64,000 nt of DNA from Hespellia sp. (GCA_028693555.1 JAQUVD010000022.1:1-64000); one strand, 5' to 3'; positions 53,668 to 63,897 are shown, numbered from the stretch's first letter. Translations and numbers: made by a program. The notes: generated by a model from the sequence alone, not told the origin.

Positions 53668-54303
53668 CTACTCCTTTTCAAATAATTTATCTACGACATC
53701 TAATATTTCGATTGGATTTTGAATCACAACCGTTGCTTCCTTGATTTCATCTGGTGCATATCCATATGCACATCCAATCATCGGAATCTGATTATCAGCT
53801 GCTGCCTGAATATCAAACTTACGATCTCCAACCATAATAGCTTTTACCGGATAAAGTTTTCTCAATAAATCAGCAAGCACTTCACTTTTGCTATTACCCA
53901 TCTTCAGGGAACCTATTTCATCAAAATAATTATTTAGACCAATCGCATCAAGTACATGCTCGATATGGTCAGGAAACGCATTCGAACATATAGCAAGTCC
54001 AATACCTTTTTCTTTTAATTGAAACAGTGTCTCTTTCATACCTTCAAATGATGATGCATGATCCCTCATTAAATCAAACTCAAAATTCTTAATATCCTTG
54101 CGCCATTCTTTTACCTCTTCCTCTGTAAGACTTCCAAATAAACGCTCAATAATCATCGATGGACTGAGTCCAATGCATGCAATCACCTCACTTCGCGCTA
54201 TATTCCTTCCACGCTTTCTCATCGCTTTCTGGTATGCTTCCACTGCGTAAAGATCAGTCTGATTCAAGGTTCCATCTATGTCAAATATCATGAATTTTTT
54301 CAT
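53668..54303 (-). CDS. HAD-family hydrolase (phosphatase)
   Basis: A 211-residue HAD phosphatase of the phosphoglycolate-phosphatase group: motif I DIDGTLNQ (nucleophile Asp7), motif II CSNAF, motif III Lys in GNSKSE and motif IV VGDRKFD. A helical cap lies between residues 15 and 80. It may remove a sugar phosphate by-product in galactitol breakdown; the substrate is unknown. It starts 14 bases downstream of the aldolase stop. Confidence 0.88.
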   Translation of the reverse strand: MKKFMIFDIDGTLNQTDLYAVEAYQKAMRKRGRNIARSEVIACIGLSPSMIIERLFGSLTEEEVKEWRKDIKNFEFDLMRDHASSFEGMKETLFQLKEKGIGLAICSNAFPDHIEHVLDAIGLNNYFDEIGSLKMGNSKSEVLADLLRKLYPVKAIMVGDRKFDIQAAADNQIPMIGCAYGYAPDEIKEATVVIQNPIEILDVVDKLFEKE

Positions 54304-54317
54304 CTGTTACTCCTATG

Positions 54318-55169
<852 letters not shown>

Positions 55170-55186
55170 CTATTTTTCCTCTTTTC

Positions 55187-56119
55187 CTATCCTATTTTTT
55201 TCACTTCTACTTTTTCGATTATATGATCCCTGTCTTCTTCTGCAAAATATCCGGTTTTCTCAGACAAAGCGTTGGCGGCTGACACTGCAACTGCATATTT
55301 CAAAGTTTCTTCTACCGGATATCCCCGTTCCATAGAAACCGCAAATGCTCCCACCATAGAATCACCACATCCTACGGTATTGACCGCCTCAATTTCAGGT
55401 GGTGTTGCAGTGAACACACCATCGGCACATACAAGAAGAACACCTTCACTTCCAAGTGATACTGCCACATATGGAATTCCCATATCATATATCTTTTTCG
55501 CTCCGGCAATCACATCTTCTCTCGAACCTATTTCCACTCCCAAAAGAGCTTCTATCTCTTCCTGATTCGGTTTTACCATAGTTGGAAGTGCCTTTAATCC
55601 TTCTTTCAGGAGCGCACCACTTGTATCCAATATCACTCGTTTTCCATATTCTTTCAGAAGCGAGATGATTTTTGCATAACTGTCTATACAAAGCCCTTTC
55701 GGAATACTTCCTGACAATGTAATGACGCTGCTTTTCACCATGACATTTTTTAATGAGTTTAAAAACAAACTAAAATCCTTTTCCAATACTTCAAACCCAG
55801 GCTCAAGAAATTCAGTAGATGTATTATCTGTTGACAAGATATTGATACAGCTTCTTGTCTCTCCCTCTACTTTTGTAAACTGATGATCAATTCCGTCTTT
55901 TGTAAGCAGACTTTCTAGATAAGCTCCATTAAATCCACCGGTCAAACCCATTGCAAGCACCGGTTCACCACACATTTTTATGATACGTGCTACATTTAAA
56001 CCCTTTCCACCGGCCGTATTGATACATGTCTTTACTCGCATCACCGTACCCTCATCTACACTGCCGTCAATATAATAGGCCTTGTCAATGGATGCATTCA
56101 GTGTAACTGTTGTAATCAT
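55187..56119 (-). CDS. PfkB-family kinase (tagatose-6-phosphate / 1-phosphofructokinase type)
   Basis: A 310-residue PfkB sugar kinase. N-terminal LNASIDKAYYI and GGKGLNVAR and the C-terminal active-site NTVGCGDSMVGAF (catalytic Asp) match LacC/FruK. It probably phosphorylates tagatose 6-phosphate to the 1,6-bisphosphate consumed by the next gene product. The gene lies between GatD and the aldolase, 12-18 bases from each. Confidence 0.9.
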   Translation of the reverse strand: MITTVTLNASIDKAYYIDGSVDEGTVMRVKTCINTAGGKGLNVARIIKMCGEPVLAMGLTGGFNGAYLESLLTKDGIDHQFTKVEGETRSCINILSTDNTSTEFLEPGFEVLEKDFSLFLNSLKNVMVKSSVITLSGSIPKGLCIDSYAKIISLLKEYGKRVILDTSGALLKEGLKALPTMVKPNQEEIEALLGVEIGSREDVIAGAKKIYDMGIPYVAVSLGSEGVLLVCADGVFTATPPEIEAVNTVGCGDSMVGAFAVSMERGYPVEETLKYAVAVSAANALSEKTGYFAEEDRDHIIEKVEVKKIG

Positions 56120-56131
56120 TTTCTCTCTCCT

Positions 56132-57184
56132 TTATTTTGTGCTGTCTATAAGGACTTTCCCCTTCACGATGCCCGGTGTTTTGAACATTTCAAACGCGTC
56201 AGCAATCTGACTGAGCGGCATTTTCTTAAAAATAAATGAATCATCAAATTTCAAGTCACCTGTTTTGAAATAGTGAGCGGTAAGATCCCACTCCTGTCCT
56301 GGAAATGGTGCACTGTATGACATCCATGATCCGGTTAGCGTGAATTCTTTCCGATTCATATTTTCCCATTCGTTTACCGTAAAAGAAAGTTCTTTTGTCG
56401 GCGTTCCAACGAAGCATACCTGCGCTTTATTTGCAGCCAGTTCAAATGCCATCTTCATGGTAATGGTATTTCCCGCTGTCTCATACACGTAATCAAACCC
56501 TTTCCCTGTCGTCATATCCATTGCCTGTTGCATGAAATCTTCCTGAAGTGTGTTGATTCCATCCGTTGCTCCGAGACGTTTTCCAAGCTCTATTCTCTCA
56601 TCTGCGATATCAAATACAACCACCTTTGCCGCTCCAAATATTTTTGCCCACTGCATCACAAACAATCCAATCGTACCGCCACCAAGAATCGCAACTGTTT
56701 TGCCACCTTGATAATCTACTCTCTGCAGACCATGGAGCGCCACTGTTGCCGGCTCAAAAAATGCCCCCTGTTCAAAGGATACTTCTTCCTCAAATTTCAC
56801 TGCGTTCTTTTCTGGAACCACCACATATTCTGCAAAACTTCCAAACTCTCTAGAACCGATAAAGCTGTAATTCTTGCAGAGGGAATAGTTCCCCTTCTGA
56901 CAATCTTCGCATTCCATACAAGGTACCAGTGGAACTCCCGCTACCCTGTCCCCTATGGAAAGAGCACTCACGCCTTCTCCTACTTCTTCAATCGTTCCTG
57001 AAAATTCATGTCCCAATACATTTGGGAAGAAATGGCATGCATCGCCATTGACACGTGGTACATCCGAACCACAGATTCCTGTGTATTTTACTTTGATCAG
57101 AACTTGCCCCTTCTTTGGTACTGGTTTCTCAATTTCTTCATATCTTAAATCTTCTTTTGCATGTACAACTCCGGCTTTCATCAT
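56132..57184 (-). CDS. gatD: Zinc-dependent galactitol-1-phosphate 5-dehydrogenase
   Basis: A 350-residue MDR-family dehydrogenase. Catalytic zinc ligands: Cys in TGICGSDVPR and the GHEFSG His-Glu; structural zinc cysteines in CMECEDCQKGNYSLC; NAD-binding GGGTIGLFVMQ. With the galactitol PTS next to it, the substrate should be galactitol 1-phosphate, giving tagatose 6-phosphate. Met2 may be the true start. Confidence 0.9.
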   Translation of the reverse strand: MMKAGVVHAKEDLRYEEIEKPVPKKGQVLIKVKYTGICGSDVPRVNGDACHFFPNVLGHEFSGTIEEVGEGVSALSIGDRVAGVPLVPCMECEDCQKGNYSLCKNYSFIGSREFGSFAEYVVVPEKNAVKFEEEVSFEQGAFFEPATVALHGLQRVDYQGGKTVAILGGGTIGLFVMQWAKIFGAAKVVVFDIADERIELGKRLGATDGINTLQEDFMQQAMDMTTGKGFDYVYETAGNTITMKMAFELAANKAQVCFVGTPTKELSFTVNEWENMNRKEFTLTGSWMSYSAPFPGQEWDLTAHYFKTGDLKFDDSFIFKKMPLSQIADAFEMFKTPGIVKGKVLIDSTK

Positions 57185-57200
57185 TTTAATTTCTCCTTGT

Positions 57201-58568
57201 TTATTCTGCTTCTTCTGCTGCTCTTAAAGCTGCTGCTCTCTGTTTGGAACATCTGATTGCAAATATCATGCAAATCACATAAATTGCTGCGATTACAATC
57301 AGTCCAGGGATATTTTCCAATGTACATAACTGTGTGTAGATATATGTGATTGGACTTCCGCCCTGATCAAGTGCTCCCACAAGTGTGGCTCCATCTGTAG
57401 ATCCGGTCGTTGTAGCAAGTGCTGTTACCCATGGGACAGTCTGGTTTGCAATCCAAATTGTCATATACATGATTGCGGTTCCTGAGAATAATGTACGGAA
57501 TAAATTTCCCTTATGTACGGCTACTGCAATAGCAATAAAGAAGCCGATAGTAGCTAAATCTCCAAATGGAAGAATGGTATTTCCAGGTACAATCACTGCA
57601 ATCAAAAGTGTCAGTGGCATAAAGATCAGTCCTGCTGTCACAACCTGTGGATCTCCCAAAAGAATAGCAGGATCAAGACCGATATAGAACTCGGAATCCC
57701 CAAATCTCTTGGTCATGATTTCTTTTGCTCTCTCTGATAAAGGCATCAAACCTTCCATGATACATTTTACAACTTTTGGCATCAGCACCATAACTGCTGA
57801 CATTTTCACACCGAGTGGAAGTGCCTCCTGTGGACCATATCCTGCGAGAAATCCGACAATAGCTCCAAGTAACCCTCCGATTACGATTGGCTCACCCAAT
57901 ACTCCAACCTTTTCCTGCAGTGTATCTGCTGTGATATCGATTTTCTTTACGCCCGGAATCTTATCCATAACTGCATCAATTACACATGCGATTGGTGCCA
58001 TGTATGCGGATGTTCCGTGAGGAACCGTAAGTCCATCTAACTCGAAATAATCGGTCATAAGTGGAGCCCAGATATCTCCCAGTTTATATGCGATTGCTGC
58101 GTGAACGACAACCCCTAAAATTCCAAGCCAGAAATTTCCGGTAACTGCATAACAGATAGCTCCTGTAAACGTCATATGCCAGATATTCCAGACATCAATA
58201 TTTACTGTTTTTGTCAGTTTCAATACCAGCATCAGAATATTAACTCCGATTGCAACCGGAATTGCAACAGTTGCGATACCGGATGCCCATGTCATCGGTG
58301 ACGCTCCCGGCCATCCAACATCTACTACACTTAAGGTAAGACCAAACCGTTCTGACATTGCCTGTGCTGCCGGTCCGAGTTGTGCATTCATCATGTCTAC
58401 AATTAATCCAAGACCTACGAATCCAACACCAATCATCAAACCGGAACGGATTGCTTTTCCTACTTTTACACCCATGATAATACTTAATATTGCGATAACG
58501 ATTGGAAGCATAACCGAGGCTCCCATATCAATTACATAATTGATTGCCGCCGCTATTGCGTTCAACAT
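57201..58568 (-). CDS. gatC: PTS galactitol-type permease, EIIC
   Basis: A 455-residue membrane component (about 11-12 helices) of the galactitol PTS family, with VPHGTSAYMAPIACVID and KRFGDSEFYIGLDPAILLGDP as characteristic loops. It takes up galactitol with phosphorylation by the EIIA/EIIB proteins encoded upstream. Length fits GatC. Confidence 0.93.
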   Translation of the reverse strand: MLNAIAAAINYVIDMGASVMLPIVIAILSIIMGVKVGKAIRSGLMIGVGFVGLGLIVDMMNAQLGPAAQAMSERFGLTLSVVDVGWPGASPMTWASGIATVAIPVAIGVNILMLVLKLTKTVNIDVWNIWHMTFTGAICYAVTGNFWLGILGVVVHAAIAYKLGDIWAPLMTDYFELDGLTVPHGTSAYMAPIACVIDAVMDKIPGVKKIDITADTLQEKVGVLGEPIVIGGLLGAIVGFLAGYGPQEALPLGVKMSAVMVLMPKVVKCIMEGLMPLSERAKEIMTKRFGDSEFYIGLDPAILLGDPQVVTAGLIFMPLTLLIAVIVPGNTILPFGDLATIGFFIAIAVAVHKGNLFRTLFSGTAIMYMTIWIANQTVPWVTALATTTGSTDGATLVGALDQGGSPITYIYTQLCTLENIPGLIVIAAIYVICMIFAIRCSKQRAAALRAAEEAE

Positions 58569-58616
58569 AATTAAATCCTCCTATTTTCCTACCTCTGCTT
58601 TGATAACTAACACTGT

Positions 58617-58901
58617 TTACTCTGCTTTTAACACATCCAAGAGTGCTTTTTCAGTCTTTTCAACTCCGATGCCTGAGATAAATGGCATTCCTTTTACCAA
58701 TGGAATTCCATAATCTCTCTTAACATTTGATGTCGTACAAATCAAACTTGCTCCTGTTAAGTTTGATTCAATTTCTGAGATACGAATCTGACATATTTCC
58801 ACATCGATTCCATTGTTCTTACATAATTCTACGATTTTATTTGCTGCGATTGTTGATGTTGCAACTGCTCCACCACATGCTACGATTACTTTCTTTTTCA
58901 T
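58617..58901 (-). CDS. gatB: PTS galactitol-type EIIB
   Basis: A 94-residue EIIB with phosphorylated Cys9 in VIVACGGAVATST. It passes phosphate from EIIA to the sugar on EIIC. It starts 2 bases after the EIIA stop, so expression is coupled. Confidence 0.94.
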   Translation of the reverse strand: MKKKVIVACGGAVATSTIAANKIVELCKNNGIDVEICQIRISEIESNLTGASLICTTSNVKRDYGIPLVKGMPFISGIGVEKTEKALLDVLKAE

Positions 58902-58903
58902 AA

Positions 58904-59371
58904 TTAATTCTCCTCTTCTTTTTCTTTGATAATTTCAATGATTTCTTCTTTATTTTTCACTTCTAGTAATTTTTCTAATGTTTCCTTATCCTGAATAATT
59001 GCGAGGATTGCCTGCAGTTTGTCAATCTGTGTACTCGGCTCCTTCACTGCCAACATAAAAACCAATCTCACTTCTGTTGTTTCATCATCCGATCCCATCT
59101 GAACAAATGTGACCGGGTCCTTCAGGACTGCAATGGCTGTTCCCTGCTTGTTGACATGACTGACATCCGTATGTGGTATTGCAACTCCGAGTCCATCAAT
59201 ATCAAGACCGGTCGGATACTCTGCTTCTCTAGCTTTCAGAGCTTCTTTGTAGGTATCCTTGCAATATCCTTCTTTGATCAAAGCCTCTCCCACCTGATCC
59301 ATGACATCCTCATATGTCTTTGCTTCCAGGTCCGTAAAGATCAGCTGCTCTTTCAATTCTTTCCAAATCAT
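58904..59371 (-). CDS. gatA: PTS galactitol/fructose-type EIIA
   Basis: A 155-residue EIIA of the PTS_EIIA_2 family. The phosphorylated His is in GVAIPHTDVSHV. First gene of the transport operon; GAGGAAAA is its ribosome site. It also could phosphorylate the PRD regulator encoded upstream. Confidence 0.92.
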   Translation of the reverse strand: MIWKELKEQLIFTDLEAKTYEDVMDQVGEALIKEGYCKDTYKEALKAREAEYPTGLDIDGLGVAIPHTDVSHVNKQGTAIAVLKDPVTFVQMGSDDETTEVRLVFMLAVKEPSTQIDKLQAILAIIQDKETLEKLLEVKNKEEIIEIIKEKEEEN

Positions 59372-59493
59372 GTTTTCCTCCTTTTTGCTCCTTCACGGAA
59401 ACTTTTCTATTTATAAGATTGAACTTCGTCGACGTATCTTTCTTACTTGAGTACATCTTATCATTCTCATTGCACAAAAAAAAGTCAAAGGTC

Positions 59494-59511
59494 TTTCCAA
59501 TGTTTTGGAAA
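59494..59511. promoter_or_regulatory. Inverted repeat upstream of gatA
   Basis: TTTCCA-(6)-TGGAAA lies about 125 bases upstream of the gatA start, with a TTGACT box just downstream on the minus strand. It is a plausible target for the MtlR-like activator encoded next door. Confidence 0.4.
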
Positions 59512-59608
59512 TGTTTTATATTAGTTGAATCCATTTCCTTCACATGTGAAAATATTTAAACCATTGACTTTTTGTGTGAATATTATATTCTATTTTTCCT
59601 CATATCGG

Positions 59609-61714
59609 CTACTCTTCAATGCTATATTCGTATTTTTCAATAATTGCAGCCATCTCTGCTCTGTCTTTTGCATCGTGTAATTCTTTGTGGAACGCTTTGT
59701 TTCCAAGCATATTAACAAGATGAAAGAACGCTTTCAGATGTGTCTTGTGATCAACTGCGCTCAAACAGCAGACAAACTCAACCGGGTCAAGCTCTTCCGC
59801 CCCAAACGGAACCGGTGTCTTTAATCGGATGAGACTCATACCGACCTTGATACTGCCTTCCTCCACCGCATCGTGCGGAACTGCAAAACCCGGCGAAAGG
59901 ACAATATAAGGTCCGTTTTCTTCTATATTATGAATCATGGCATCTATATACCGTTCTTCAATATACCCTTTGTCCAATAATACCAGTGCTGACCTTCTCA
60001 CCGCATCTTTCCAGTCTGAGCACTCTACATCAATCTCAATATGGCGTTCTGATAATAAATGATGAAGATATGGGGCAAATATTTCCTCCTCCGCCTCCTG
60101 GCTCTGATTGAAATAATTCCGAATTTCTCTTCGAAGTTCCTTCATCAATATCGGGGCCTGCTCCGGCACCTGCTTATATACAACCGGTTTGATTTTTTCC
60201 AGCAGACCCTTCGCGGTGATATCTTTTATCTCCACCCTCGACGGAAGGTTTCTGCTATTGCGCAGTGCATCGATTTTATTACCCACACGAATGTAATCCT
60301 CGTCACTGAGCATGGGCGTAACCACTACATAATCCAACCTGCAGTTTTGCAGAGGTACCGTGGAAATGATAAAGTCTGCTTTATCAGGTTTTATGTATGA
60401 TGCTTCATGGGATGAAATGATATCCACAATCTGAAAGTTAAAATGCTTCTTTAACCGTTCCATCAAAAGCTGGGATGTTCCGATTCCCGCATGACATGCT
60501 ACAATAACATGAAATGCTACCTCACGGTTTTTCTTTCGCTCCATTGCCGCACAGATATGAATCGTGATATACACGATTTCTGCCGCATTGATTTCCCGCT
60601 CTCTTCGCTGATACAGAATAGGTAATTGATTCTTTACTGCCTCCTGAATCTCCGGATGACCTTCCACAATTTCATTTAGCGCAGGGTTATCCGGGAACTG
60701 ACTGACATCCGAATGAAACATGGAATCCAAGTGGTTCGACAAGTTTTCGAAGAAATCATAGTCGTTATTCAAATTGATCTCAAGCTCATCCGAAATCGCA
60801 CGGATAAACTGCCTCGTAAGCATTTGTGTTCTCACTGCATCCTGATCCGAAGACTTATGTTTCATATAGTGACTGTTTTTTAACAATACGCTTAAATATT
60901 GTACCTCGTCTTCCGTTGTCTTGATTCGGCAGTACTGAGAAATATATTTCATGAGGTCCTGTGCAATCGGATATTTGCTGTTCTCCACTCTTGATTGTGT
61001 CTCGATATATTCACCTTGCATGTTCCTGCTGATCATGATTCCAAGATAACGCTGCAATTTCAAAAATGAATCATCTGTCAAAAAATTTTCGTGGAGGTGC
61101 TCCTGCTCATTGATGATCTTCTGAATCGTAATCTTGTCTCCTGCCTGGACACTCGTCATTGCTGTTGGCAGCGCGACTGCACCTCCCTGTTCCTTAGTTA
61201 CTGGCTGACTGAATTCAAACGCGCTCATTTTAAACAGTAACCATCGCTTGTCGCTCTCTTTGCCTTCCACCCGAAGTCCTTTGTTCGGATGTGAAATCAC
61301 TTCCAGATTACCTTCTTTGATCAGCTGCTTAATTTCATCCAGATCATTAATAATCGTTGCTCGACTGACGAGCAGATTATCCGCGATCGTGGACAGTGTA
61401 ATATATCCAACCGAATTCACCAGCATGGCGGCTGCAATCATTTTCCGTTCCTCTTTTGACAGCTTGTAAGAGTAATAATCATTTGCTGCTGTTATTGACA
61501 ACACCTCGGAAAAATCTTCTCCTTTTATAATCATCCCGCCACTCTTAAGCGCCAGTGCTGTCAGATTGTTTTCGAGTAGCAGGTCATTAATTGCCACCAG
61601 ATCATTTCGAATCGTCCTCTGTGAAACCTCATACTTATCCGCTAATGCTGCAATGGATATCGCCTGATCTGACTTTGCTAAATCATCAATCATTGCCACT
61701 GTACGTTTATTCAT
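59609..61714 (-). CDS. PRD-containing PTS-controlled transcriptional activator (BglG/MtlR-like)
   Basis: A 701-residue regulator: N-terminal HTH (RTVAMIDDL, YEVSQRTIRNDL), second HTH (LLVSRATIINDLDEI), two PRD domains (about 190-400), an EIIB-like domain with its Cys in VACHAGIGTSQLL and a C-terminal EIIA-like domain with His in GFAVPHDAVEEG. Phosphorylation by HPr and the PTS enzymes sets its activity, so it should switch on the galactitol operon when sugar is taken up. ATG at 61714 follows GAGGAGAG. It lies between nth and gatA with a 237-base spacer before gatA. Confidence 0.92.
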   Translation of the reverse strand: MNKRTVAMIDDLAKSDQAISIAALADKYEVSQRTIRNDLVAINDLLLENNLTALALKSGGMIIKGEDFSEVLSITAANDYYSYKLSKEERKMIAAAMLVNSVGYITLSTIADNLLVSRATIINDLDEIKQLIKEGNLEVISHPNKGLRVEGKESDKRWLLFKMSAFEFSQPVTKEQGGAVALPTAMTSVQAGDKITIQKIINEQEHLHENFLTDDSFLKLQRYLGIMISRNMQGEYIETQSRVENSKYPIAQDLMKYISQYCRIKTTEDEVQYLSVLLKNSHYMKHKSSDQDAVRTQMLTRQFIRAISDELEINLNNDYDFFENLSNHLDSMFHSDVSQFPDNPALNEIVEGHPEIQEAVKNQLPILYQRREREINAAEIVYITIHICAAMERKKNREVAFHVIVACHAGIGTSQLLMERLKKHFNFQIVDIISSHEASYIKPDKADFIISTVPLQNCRLDYVVVTPMLSDEDYIRVGNKIDALRNSRNLPSRVEIKDITAKGLLEKIKPVVYKQVPEQAPILMKELRREIRNYFNQSQEAEEEIFAPYLHHLLSERHIEIDVECSDWKDAVRRSALVLLDKGYIEERYIDAMIHNIEENGPYIVLSPGFAVPHDAVEEGSIKVGMSLIRLKTPVPFGAEELDPVEFVCCLSAVDHKTHLKAFFHLVNMLGNKAFHKELHDAKDRAEMAAIIEKYEYSIEE

Positions 61715-61744
61715 TGCTTCTCTCCTCTTCGTTATCATTGGAAA

Positions 61745-62395
61745 CTATTTCTTATTCAATCCCTTTTTCTTGCAAATGTCTTCCAGACAGCATTTATCAC
61801 AATAAGGCTGCGTGCGTGCCGTACAGACTTCTCTTCCATGATAAACAAGACGATGGCAGAAATTGCTGCCCTCTTCCGGTGGAATGATCTTCCAAAGTTC
61901 CATCTCAACTTTCTTCGGCTCCTTCACGCCACTGACAAGTCCCATACGGTTCGTCAGTCGGATGCAATGTGTATCTGTCACGATTGCCGGTTTTCCATAG
62001 ACATCTCCCATAATCAGATTTGCACTCTTGCGTCCAACTCCCGGAAGCTTCATCAGATCATCAAAATTATCCGGTACCTTTCCGTCAAATTCTTCCTGAA
62101 TCATCTTCATACATGCACTGATATCTCTCGCTTTGCTTTTTCCGAGTCCGCACGGTCTTACAATTGCTTCAATATCTTTGACGTCTGCCTCTGCAAGTGC
62201 TGCGACGGAAGGGTACTTTTCAAATAATCCTTCTACTACAACATTTACCCGTGCATCGGTACATTGCGCCGCAAGTCTGACACTTACTAATAACTTCCAT
62301 GCCTGATCATAATCCAAAGTACATCCGGCATCTGGGTATTCTTTTCTTAATCGTTCAATAATTTCTAATGCAAGCTGCTTTTTCGTCATATGCAT
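61745..62395 (-). CDS. nth: Endonuclease III
   Basis: A 216-residue DNA glycosylase/AP lyase. The HhH motif LPGVGRKSANLIMG (catalytic Lys) and the VTDTHCIRL catalytic Asp are present; the C-terminal CxxxxxxCxxCxxxxC [4Fe-4S] cluster is CTARTQPYCDKCCLEDIC. It removes oxidised pyrimidines. The start could be Met3. The PRD regulator starts 31 bases after the stop. Confidence 0.95.
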   Translation of the reverse strand: MHMTKKQLALEIIERLRKEYPDAGCTLDYDQAWKLLVSVRLAAQCTDARVNVVVEGLFEKYPSVAALAEADVKDIEAIVRPCGLGKSKARDISACMKMIQEEFDGKVPDNFDDLMKLPGVGRKSANLIMGDVYGKPAIVTDTHCIRLTNRMGLVSGVKEPKKVEMELWKIIPPEEGSNFCHRLVYHGREVCTARTQPYCDKCCLEDICKKKGLNKK

Positions 62396-62521
62396 TTCCT
62401 AACCTTCCTGTTTTCTCACACTTTCGATTAAAATTAGTATATCATTTTCACGTAATTCTCGCAATCTTCACCAATTTTATACAAAACATTTTTCGTAATG
62501 TAAATAAGAAGGGATTTAATT

Positions 62522-62550
62522 ATTGACATATGCCAATAATTAGTTATAAT
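62522..62550 (+). promoter_or_regulatory. Promoter with palindromic operator of the DUF134-NifX gene
   Basis: TTGACA (62523-62528) and TATAAT (62545-62550) are 16 bases apart. ATTGACATATGCCAAT (62522-62537) is a near-perfect palindrome covering the -35, a natural site for the HTH domain of the encoded protein. Confidence 0.65.
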
Positions 62551-62594
62551 AGTAAATAGAACATGCAAGTCGCATTTCATAAAAGGAGGATTCT

Positions 62595-63326
62595 ATGGCC
62601 AGACCAAATAAAAATCGCTTCGTATGCAAGATGCCGCATTGTCAGAATTTTCATTCTGAGACATTTTCATCCGCTACCATCTCTATCTTGCTTTCCGTGG
62701 AGGAATATGAAGCAATACGCCTCATTGACTATGTCGGAAAAAGTCAGCAAGAAGCTGCCACGCAGATGAATGTATCTCGCGCAACAATCCAGGCACTCTA
62801 CGCAGAATCCAGAAAAAAGCTTGCACGATTTCTTGTAGAAGGAACCAATCTGCAGATTCAGGGTGGTAATTATGAATTATGTAATGAAACTAGAACCTGC
62901 TGCAGCAAATCAAAAGTAAAAGGAGAATCAACTATGAAAATTGCAGTAACTTATGAAGACGGAGAAGTGTTTCAACATTTTGGACACACAGAGCAGTTTA
63001 AGGTTTATAACGTAGAAGACGGAAAAGTAGTATCATCTGAAATCGTTGATACGAACGGACAGGGACATGGTGCACTCGCTGGTTTCTTATTCGGTGGTGG
63101 CGTCGATGTGCTTATCTGCGGCGGTATCGGTGGTGGTGCAAGAAACGCTCTCGCTGAAGCAGGCATCGAATTATACCCCGGTGCTTCTGGAGATGCCGAC
63201 GCACAAGTTGCATCTTTCCTGCAAGGGAAATTACAGTACGACCCTAATACAATGTGTAATCACCACTCACACGAAGAAGGACATTCTTGTGGCGACCACG
63301 GGTGTGGAAGCAATAACTGTCACTAG
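62595..63326 (+). CDS. DUF134 HTH domain fused to NifX/NifB-type cofactor-binding domain
   Basis: A 243-residue fusion. Residues 1-100 are DUF134 (MARPNKNRFVC, CxxC-like PHCQNF, EAIRLIDYVGKSQQEAA, and HTH QMNVSRATIQALY). From residue 114 a NifX-type domain follows (KIAVTYEDGEVFQHFGHTEQF; ICGGIGGGARNAL). The tail is His/Cys-rich (CNHHSHEEGHSCGDHGCG) and may bind metal. AAAGGAGG precedes the ATG 62595. A second AGGAGA (62920s) stands right before an in-frame ATG at 62934 where the NifX domain begins, so both products may be made. Proteins of this kind probably regulate metal or Fe-S/molybdenum homeostasis; nitrogenase genes are absent. Confidence 0.9.
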   Translation: MARPNKNRFVCKMPHCQNFHSETFSSATISILLSVEEYEAIRLIDYVGKSQQEAATQMNVSRATIQALYAESRKKLARFLVEGTNLQIQGGNYELCNETRTCCSKSKVKGESTMKIAVTYEDGEVFQHFGHTEQFKVYNVEDGKVVSSEIVDTNGQGHGALAGFLFGGGVDVLICGGIGGGARNALAEAGIELYPGASGDADAQVASFLQGKLQYDPNTMCNHHSHEEGHSCGDHGCGSNNCH

Positions 63327-63346
63327 TCGATTTGAAATGTATCTAA

Positions 63347-63386
63347 AAATGCAGCATAGGCATTATTACTTGCCTATGCTGCATTT
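63347..63386. terminator. Terminator after the DUF134-NifX gene
   Basis: AATGCAGCATAGGCA pairs perfectly with TGCCTATGCTGCATT, followed by TTTTTT on plus and a weaker T-run on minus. It serves both the fusion gene and the convergent nhaC remnant. Confidence 0.85.
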
Positions 63387-63404
63387 TTTGTAGATTCTTT
63401 ACAT

Positions 63405-63695
63405 TCATGATTCTTTTGTCTGTACTGTGATTTTCTTAATTCCAAATAGTACTGCAAGCATCAGTATAATTCCGAATGGAAGTGAAATCCATGCTGATTT
63501 TGCGAAGCCCGCCACAATATATGTCACAAATGATACTGCAGCAACTGTAATTGCGTATGGAAGCTGTGTATTTACGTGATTGATATGATTACTCTGTGCT
63601 CCTGCAGATGCCATGATTGTTGTATCAGAAATTGGTGAACAGTGATCTCCGCACACCGCACCAGCCATACATGCTGAGATAGAGATAATCATCAT
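63405..63695 (-). pseudogene. C-terminal fragment of an NhaC-family Na+/H+ antiporter
   Basis: The 96 residues match only the end of NhaC-type antiporters: GAVCGDHCSPISDTTIMASAG, HVNTQLPYA, then two membrane helices. The family normally has about 450 residues. The frame beyond 63695 is unrelated, so the 5' part has been lost. An ATG with GAAGGAAGAAG upstream is present by chance or allows a short product, but no transport function is expected. Confidence 0.75.
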
Positions 63696-63874
63696 GGTCT
63701 CGCTTCTTCCTTCAAATCAATCTCATTACGCTTTATCAGAATATTCTGGAAACTCAGGGGATTCAATTTTTACTGCTGTCTCAATCCGACGCAGGCTGGG
63801 AATATTCTGATATATGCGTAACGGATGGCGAAATTCAGGGAACCCGTGTATGTGGAAATGCATTTCTGACTTGA
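63689..63874 (+). pseudogene. 3' fragment of an unidentified gene
   Basis: An open frame without a start codon runs from 63689 to a TGA at 63872-63874 and has a protein-like end (LLLSQSDAGWEYSDICVTDG, then EIQGTRVCGNAFLT). It meets the nhaC remnant head to head at about 63690-63700, so both genes lost their 5' ends at the same place. I do not recognise the family. Confidence 0.35.
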
Positions 63875-63897
63875 TATAACTTCAAGGCAGCACAATT

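Noticed and set aside
62572-62769. A short ORF overlapping the start of the DUF134-NifX gene.
   Set aside because: The overlapping frame is the DUF134 gene with a strong AGGAGG and family motifs.
62934-63326. Nitrogen-fixation locus suggested by the NifX-like domain.
   Set aside because: No nif structural or assembly genes are nearby, and such domains are widespread in non-fixing anaerobes.
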